64,000 bases of DNA from Ypsolopha sequella (taxonomy: Eukaryota > Arthropoda > Insecta > Lepidoptera > Ypsolophidae), in assembly GCA_934047225.1 (NCBI GenBank), contig OW203987.1, positions 6,599,501 to 6,663,500 of the forward strand, read 5' to 3'. The notes under the pieces were generated by a model. The model searched no databases. It was not told the DNA's origin and saw only the letters and a program-made list of their open reading frames with translations. A program made the position numbers and the translations under genes. Shown piece by piece: positions 13,301 to 22,300 of the stretch. How positions within the stretch are numbered: position 1 is the stretch's first letter; each line of letters opens with the position of its first letter.

Positions 13301-16300
13301 GTAAAAGGAGTTTTTTTTTTTTTAAATTTTTTGCTATTTGATTATTTCAATATTTATTAATTCATCACTTGAAAAAAAATTACAGCCTGCATAGCAAATA
13401 CTTTAAGTTAAGACAAAAATGCATTTAATCAAAGGTGGAGGCCTATACCTTTAAAATGATATGTTATATATTTCATATGTTTATGTTTGTATGATTGGGT
13501 TATTTCCTTAAATGTAGAACAACAATGCTTGAGTCGATTTTTATGTCCACCAGTGTATATACGTATGATAGTCGTCGTCGTACGTACGCTAACTATGTCT
13601 ATGTGTGCGTGCGTCTGTTTTCGCTACCTTATGTAAGTGGTTATTTTGTACCTGGGATGAGTATCGAGTAATTGAGTAATGAGTATTGAGTAATTGAGTA
13701 ATGAGTATCGAGTAATTGAGTAATGAGTATCGAGTAATTGAGTAATGAGTATTGAGTAATACAAAGCTCATCTTATAATACGTCTACTTCTTAGTTTAGG
13801 TTTTTTAATTTTAATTTTGTTTTTGTTTTTCTTATTTTGTTTTCCTTAAAGTTATTGTTATTCATATAATTAATAAAAGTATCTGTTAACTAGGGAAAAG
13901 CGGAGCCTCCTTTTAGACGTATATTTTACTTAAAAGGAGACTTCAATCACTGATTACCAAATTGTATGTACAAGTTGGATTTTTTTTTCTTATATACATC
14001 TGCGTACCTGATAAATGCGTCTGTGGATAGTGCTGTATATTCTCCTTCTTGATAGTCAAGTTCTGCACTTCTCCTACAGACGAGGGTATTATGACGGGAA
14101 TGTTCTTCTGGTCCAGCACCAGCGATGACTTTGTCGGAGAGGAAGGACGTCGAGCCAGGGCGAAGGAAGCGCTCTCTGTCAGTACAGATATCTGGAATAG
14201 AATACGAAAGTTATGTTAGGTCTTTACATATGAAATTCAAAGTCGCTCGGAGTTTCTTTGATGGATCATATCAAAAATGAGGTGATTCGTCAAAAAACCA
14301 AAGTCATCGACATAGCCTCTAAGATAAGCAAGCTGAAGTGGCAGTGGGCTGAAGCCGAAGAACCGACAACCGATGGGGAGAAAGGTTCTCGAGTGGAGAC
14401 CACGAACCGGCAGACGCAGTGTATGACGCCCGCCAGCTCGCTGGACTGACGATCTAAAAAAGATTGCCGGTAGTGGCTGGATGAGGATGGCCGAGGATAG
14501 AAAAATGTGGCGTGCCCTTGGAGAGGCCTATGTCCAGCAGTGGACTGATATTGGCTGATGGGCTGGATTGGATTGGACATTATGAAATTGACGTTTTCTA
14601 TAAAGAATTTGAAGGAAACTCAATTTTCAGTATTAACATTTTTGCGTTTTTTTTAGGAATGAAAAATCCAAATTATGTAGTTTATTTTGTGTAAGAATGA
14701 GACAACATTATTTGATAAATTTGATAAAATTTTTGAAAAAATTTCGAATCTTATCATGGAAATGGGTGGAAATGGTGGATGAACTGTTTTTGAAGATTAA
14801 ATTTTTACAATCAAACTGAAAATAAAAACAAAATTTAATTCGTAGATGTAAAACCTTGAAATCAATTTTTAAACAAACGACAAATAATGGAAATAGCTAT
14901 TGAATTACAGGAATTGTGAACTCATGAATATGTAAGAAAATTTCAGCCATTTCATATATTATGTAAAGACCTATTACTATATCAGAGCGAGCGAACCGAA
15001 GCTTCTACTTGTCTGGCTACTTTATTATGGGAACGGACAGCTGGACTATTCCAGCTGTGGATTCAGATAATCAGATAATTACTTCTTCCTTGGTATCCAT
15101 ACTAAAAGTTGTTCGTAATAGAAGAGTACTATCACCAGTTTTCAGGTTGTCAGCCACTGCAAATCCAGACTGGATTTCAGTCAGGATTATTCACAATTGC
15201 CTTCTCACTGGGCATATTGTATTTCTTTCCCTTCTTATTTTTAGTGATCCTTCGTGAATACTAAAAGATGTACCTGATATAATTATATCTGATAAGATGT
15301 ACCCTCAAAATACTGTTTAAGATCCTCTCGTAAAAAACTATTAAGAGAAGAGGATCATATTTTAATGCCGTACAAAAAGAATTGTCGTCTCAGTTGTACG
15401 CTACTGCATAAAATCGAATAAAAATGAAAATTATGTACTTTATCTATCGCCCAACCTATACGTTTTAAAATTTTGGGTAATCAACATGTTTCAAAAATAC
15501 AACAAAGTACTCCGAGATCTTGTATTTTGTGCTCCAAAACGTCCTATTTCCACACAGATTTTTCTTAAATAACACATTTTTTTTAAAGAATTTGAATACA
15601 TATTGACCCCTTGTTAGTTCATAAATATTTCAAAAATGCAGTAGTTTGGTATGTAGGCTAAATAGGATAGCAAGAAAACGTTAAGAGCTAGGATACGAAT
15701 TCGCGGTAAAAAATTACCGTCTAGCCTTAATACAACCCCCTTCCCGACTTAAAACTTACCTCATCTGGTCCTCTAGCCATGTATATACAGATATGTAATC
15801 ATTTACCAGAAATAATTAAAAATGAAACAAAAGACGTCACATTTACATACACGTTTACAAAACAATTGATAATATTACTAAATACAAAATGCTACTACTT
15901 ACTGAATGAATACTTAAATGATATATTACAATCATTAATAACCTTAATCCATAAATAAATACTATCCATCTACATAATTATAAGTACTAAGTAAATGTTT
16001 GAAAGTAGGTTGATTAGTAATACTATTATTAATATATTTTTAATACTATAAGTAATGTAAACAATAAAGCCGATTCTGAAGGCTTTAATTTTAGTTTTAG
16101 TGCTGTCAAGGCTTAAATTTTTCCAAAGTAATTTAGCTTCTGTTCTCAACACTTATGAACTATTTTGCAATGATGAAAATTTAGTTTTGACAGCACTAAA
16201 ACTAAAATTAAAGCCTTCAGAATCGGCTACAATGTCGCTGTAACTAAAACGGTGTTTAACTTTAGACAGTGTTTAAATCTATTGCTGTCACTCTTTTACA

Positions 16301-19300
16301 ATATGAAAGAAAAGGCGATAACAACAGATTTAAACACAGTCTAAAGTTAAACACCCTTTTGTAGTAACACCGTGTATGTCCTCTCCTCATTGTCATTGTT
16401 TTTGCTGTGCCCTTACGAGGTAAACCTGCCATCTTTATTATGTATGTGATAACGCTAATAAATAATTTGAATTTGAATTTAGGACTCACCCTGTTCATGC
16501 TGAGGCTCCTCTGATGTGGTTGCAACGGCGCAGTGTATTTTAGGTCTAAAACTCGCTGGTCGTCCATGCTCTGGAAGCTTTCACTTTTGAGAGATTCCGT
16601 CTTTATCGTGACGTTCCGGAGAGTGTCTATCGAGTCTCTTGAAGATTGAAGGTCCAGGGAGTTGCTGTTTTCGTCTGCAATTGCAGTTTATAGGAGTTAG
16701 AAGCTGAAGGGTTGAAATTGTATTGTAGTACGACAAGTTGATCGCTTGAAAAGTTGAAACTTGAGATTAAATTTTTATCTAATGGTTTTCAGGAAAGTTA
16801 AGGGACAATTTTTTAGATCCGTATTCAATTAACAAGAATTAACTATACCATTAAAAAACTGGCTCCCATAAAAGCATGTATATGTCACAGTCAAAAGTCA
16901 TAACTGGTCAAAACTACTTTTGACTGCGAGAATGAGTCATAAGGACGTAGTGTTGACTGATATTCGCAGGCAAAATTAGTTTTTCGGATGTCCTGCAGCG
17001 CAGAAGAGAGCCGACAGGTTAGGTTAGAAACCTACGTGGTTTCGTGGTTTTTTTTTATGACAACCCAGAAATACTTTTTAATCAAAATTACTTCAGACCA
17101 ACTTAGTCAAAACCAGTTTTGACTGATTTTCGCAGTCAAAACTACTTTTGACCGGCTATGAGTTTTGACTTTGTTACAAATCTGAAGAACGAACCCTTAA
17201 AGGGTATGTATCAGGGAACTAAGCAATGACTATTGCAGTGAAACTCGTCAGATTAAATAGTGCAAAGGGCAGACCTTATTTAGCGGGCAAAAAGTAACAG
17301 ATAAAAAGTCGATAGGTATCGTGGGACACCCGGTTGGAACGAAGTCCCTTTCGATACTGACGCGCCCGTTCGTCTATCTATATGGCAGAAATCCCCACTA
17401 ATCTGTGACTCCGTACTATGAAACGCGGTAAGAAGCGTTAGCGATAAGAAGTGTATGAAAGCGATACGATCAAAACGTAACAACACAAGCGTGCGACCTG
17501 CAACTCATTCCAATAAACAAAAGTTACGAACCGTTATGAACACTAGTATCTATCACCATCTCTGTATCAGACAGCTCGCCCTCCCAAGACATCGGTCTCT
17601 CTCGGTCTTCCGGCTGCATGTCTGGGCAGGGGTTCCCGCTGGAAGACCGCTTCTTTTTGTTTCGCATGTTCACCTGGAAATAAGGGTTTACATAACGTCT
17701 CAACCACTAATTAGGAGGTCACGGATTCAAATCCCGTACGGGGATATATGTCTTAGATTAGATCTGCGTAGTAATAATAATAATAATAATAAAGGCGTAG
17801 GGATGTGACGACCCCATCGCCCTCTGGTATGTCCAGTACGTCCAGTGCAATCAGTCACCGCAGGGCGGCTTGTGGCGAGCCGATGGTGAGTGGCGACACC
17901 ACGGACCCTACCTCCAGGGGGCACTATCACACATACGCTTACACACACACATACACACAGCAACACACCCCCTGCCTCTGCGTTATCTCACTCCATAGCC
18001 CTGTTATCCGGCCCATTTAGCATCCCACCCTCATAGCCCACTCCAAGTCACTTCCATCCTGACAATAGTTTGGCAACTGTGGGGGACTGTCCGTTAGTGT
18101 ATCTCAATGATACATTGAGGGAGAGGTCTCTATGGATGCAGCCATCTCACATTTAGATTAAATGGTACCAAAGGCCTCTTCAGTGTTGGCTTCGGCCCCA
18201 TGAATGCCTTTCAAATGACCGGGTCCCTATGGGCCCGTGACTGAAAAGTGTACCTACATAATAATAATGTTTATTTGCGTAAAGAGAACTTAAGATTAGT
18301 ACATTCAAAAGAATCTTATGGCTAGTGAAAATTGTTGTAATGGATCCGTGTCGGAAGTCAACGCGGCAAAATAACAATAGCCAAGTAAACAACTCAGTCA
18401 GGGCCGACTGTAGGAACTCATTGGGGGGGGGGGGGCATTTATAACAAAAATATAAGGACATTAGCTTATTCTACCCCCTGCAGCTGCCCCTGTGTGTAAC
18501 CTGCGAAATTTCAGGTACATACGAGCGGACGTAGAAAGTGATTGGCAGTGGCGACAGTTTTATATACATCTCACACCAGTGGCGTGCGGTCCATACAGAC
18601 AAAAAGACACTGTCTACCCTGACAAATACGCATCATTTACGCATATCGTAATACATTTTCTGCTAAAATGTAGCGACACCGACCGCCATCTATTGTCATT
18701 AGCGGGAACTGCGAGTCTCAGTTCCGAGTCGCTCGCTCACTTGATGCCAAAATACATCGCGGAATGGTGTCTGTCGGTGCCTATGTGTGGGTCATATTAT
18801 AACAGTCTATGTTTGTGTGCGTTACTGTAAATACATGGCACACAATGCAAAAGTTTGTGCTTGTTTGCGTGCGAAATGTAGGCAACGACTGTGCAAAAAG
18901 CCGACGGCTTTTTACGACATTCACTGAAAATGCCACCTTCGCCTTGGCGGCTTGGCGGGCGTCATCCATTATTGTTTTTCGTTCGTTTTTTACGCAAATT
19001 GATGATAAGCAGTATAAAAAAATGGCTAGTGTGTTTACTGTGAAAGTTATTCAATGTGACAACATGTTGTACAATGTGTGTGTACAAAATTTAAGAAATG
19101 GTGCATTTTTTAAACTGTTTTGATGATAAAAACAAATAATTGCGAAACGATATTTTAGGTGGTAAATCGCAAACAGTAACTTGATTATTTGGTAAGTTTT
19201 TACCAAGTTTTTTAGGGTTTTAAATTTTCATGTCTACCCTCTCTAAAAACTTTGTGCACGCCACTGTCTCACACATGAGTTGAATGATCAACTTTTAATC

Positions 19301-22300
19301 TATTTAGGGCGATATATAAAAGTTTTAGCGTCTCTGTTACTCTATATGCGAAAAAACCCTCAATGCGAGAGGGACGGATTCGTGGAAAAGTAGCAAAGAG
19401 TCGGTTTTTGCATAAATATAAATGTACAAAATTTCTATCAACATTTCGTTTAATCAGGTCCTAGATACCGTTCAAACCCATCTAATAAAATATAATTGCA
19501 GTCCATATGTCATAAATAAATATTTCTATCGAGCCGAATTTCTCCAATCACGTTTCCGTTTTAACAGATCCCTAGAAAAAGATTTCAAAAATAATATACT
19601 ATTTTATCAAAATAATAAATTATTTACTGAAGTAGATATGCAAGTTCTTAGTGTCGTTTTTTTTTCGTTTCCCCCGCGCTTACGAATTCGGGTCTCAGCT
19701 AATCCCAATTCACGGCATAGATTTCCTGCATTTTTCCAAGAATTCATAATAATTATATGAATTTATTATGAATTATGATAATAATAAATTATTGGTTAGC
19801 AGGCAATCGGACAAACAAGGAAACTACTTTAAGACAAGCCACTTTCAGACGAGATGCGGCTACTGGGAAAAAACTTGCTGTTAGGCTTCAGAAGCAAAAC
19901 TGCCTTTAGAGACGTTTTTGAATTGCTTTAAACTTTCTATATGAATATTAAAAAACTTCGAAAAAAGAAATGAGATTTTATGTACCAATGTCCCGTAATT
20001 GTCTTTTAAAACCTTTAAAGCTCTAACCTACAACGAGTAAATAAATCAATTCAAATGGTTTAAAGAACTGATGAAATATTTAAACTTTTTAAATTTAAAA
20101 GAGTTAAGGTTAAAACTTGAACAGAGACACGATCAATACAAAAATCTTTTATTTAATCTTTAATCTTTTAAATCACGTTTAAAACTATTAAATATCAAAT
20201 GTAACATATGTGAAAAGTATTATTTTCTCTATTTTGCGCTACCCAGCGACGCAGTGATCATCGTAACAGCCACTTTGCAATGCACTCTGATATGAACGTT
20301 ATTTCTATTTTGTTTCTGTTGATATTCGTGCCGACACATTTCGGGCTGCTAATTTAGCTTACTGAAGCCCCTTAACTAACTCACCTCATACTGGTGCTGT
20401 GCGAAGTCAATCTTGGAGATCTCTGCATCAGTCGAATCCTCGTCTTGTGGCTCCGAGCATACGCTGATGCGGACTCCACTCGAGCTATACGAGAACTGAC
20501 CTGGAAGTACCAATTGTTGGAGTTTATGCTCATAGCTTAGTTTTGGTTCACACACCATTTCCAATAGAGTAGATAATTTTAAGTTGAATTGTTTTTCAAA
20601 CAGCAAGAAGAGAGATATTTTGGGGATTGGTGTGTCCCCAATAGGAGATATTTTTATGCCAAATGTGGAGGTTGCTTCTTGTAATAGGGGAGATATTTGT
20701 ATGCTTAATGGAGGCTGCTTTTTCTAATAGGGGTTATATATGAATGCTTATTGGAGGTTGCTTTTTCTAATAGGGGTTATACGTGTAACAGAAAGGTGTA
20801 ACCATATTTGAAGAGCTTATTCAGTCGATGATATAAAACAACTTTTACTATGGAACAAACCCTGTATCTCGAAAAAAAAACAACTGTTTCATAGAAAAAT
20901 GCAATGCCGCTCGGCTGAAATGTATGGAAAGGCAGATTTTTTTTTGAGATTTCAGAGTTGGCTCGATAGCAAAAGTTGTTCTATACCATTTACTGAATAA
21001 GCTCTTCAAATATGGTTACACCTTTCTGTTACACGTATAACCCCTATTAGAAAAAGCAACCTCCAATAAGCATCCATATATAACCCCTATTAGAAAAAGC
21101 AACTTCCATTAAGCATACAAATATCTCCCCTATTAGAAAAAACAACCTCCATTAATCATACAAATATCCCTCATATGTATGCTGAGTAGAGGTTGCTTCT
21201 TGTAATAGGGGAGATATTTGTATGCTTAATGGAGGTTGCTCTTACCAACAGCAAAAAGAGATATTTTTGTAAACTAAAATGGGGTTTGATTGAGTCCATA
21301 ATAGGAGATATTTGTGCTGAATGAATGTTGCTCTTGCCAATAAGGTAAACATTTTGTATGCTGAATTTGAATGTCATCTTTCCAAACAGGGGAGACATTT
21401 GCAAAATAATAATTGTAATTTCAAGAGGACAGGTTGTATTTGCTTATTCACTCGCTTCCCTTTCGCACTACCCTCCGCAAACACCAGAGTACCTCCGCCT
21501 ACGTTTGTCACCCCGCGGGACGGTCATGCACGGTTAGAGATGGGTTTCCACCCGGGAAAATGCCCGATTACGGGAAAATTCCCGAAAAGTTTCCGTGAAA
21601 ACACCCGTATGGGAAAATATTCGGGTGTTTTCATTTCGACATTATGTTTTAATATATTTTGAAATAAAAGCTATCCACCATGGCAAATAAGTAGACTTGC
21701 CGTATTATAGCTAAATGAGAGAAAGTTCTTTAATTGACAGTATCATTGTTTTCTCCATACATTTTTTTTTTCTCAGAAAGTAATGCATATTTCAGAAAAA
21801 CTTTATCAGTAAAAGGTGTTTGTAATAGCGTTAGCAGTCTATCACAAAAAAAATAGTTCGGTTACTTAACCTTTTAATTAAATATTTTCAAGTGCCTGTA
21901 GTTTCCAAAGCGCATATTTATTTTCGCAGTTAAGTGTAAGGAAATACAATGTTGGCTGTGACTTCCTCTATCACCTGCAGTAAGTTTCATTTCAAGTTTC
22001 ATAGTATTTTTGAAAAAAAGTGAAAAATCCCACCGATTGGGAATTTTCCCAAACGGGAATTAACCCGGGAATTTTCCCGCACCCATCTCTACGCAAGATC
22101 GTGATTGTCCATATAATAGTGATAGCCAATACAAATAAGAAATTCACATTCATATCCGAAGCCGGATGATACATAGATTACATAGACAAAATATTAAATT
22201 TTTTGGCGCAATTCATTTATAAATAAAAATTTTGCTTACCATTACTGGTCTCCGGGCCGGACATGCTGATGGTGGTCACAGAGACATGCCCCCCCTCCAC

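Noticed and set aside
14008..14175. Alternative exon 5 start at 14175
   Set aside because: Its polypyrimidine tract is weaker, and phase with exon 4 would require a different donor. Kept only as a minor possibility.
18492..19123. Overlapping ORFs of about 100 codons
   Set aside because: They lie within and around a non-autonomous hAT-like element and show no domain or codon signal of a protein.
20580..21410. CRISPR-like repeat array
   Set aside because: Repeats are contiguous without unique spacers, and this is a eukaryotic genome.
21533..22092. 8-bp target duplication for the TAGAGATGGG element
   Set aside because: The flanking octamers do not match, so class assignment remains tentative.
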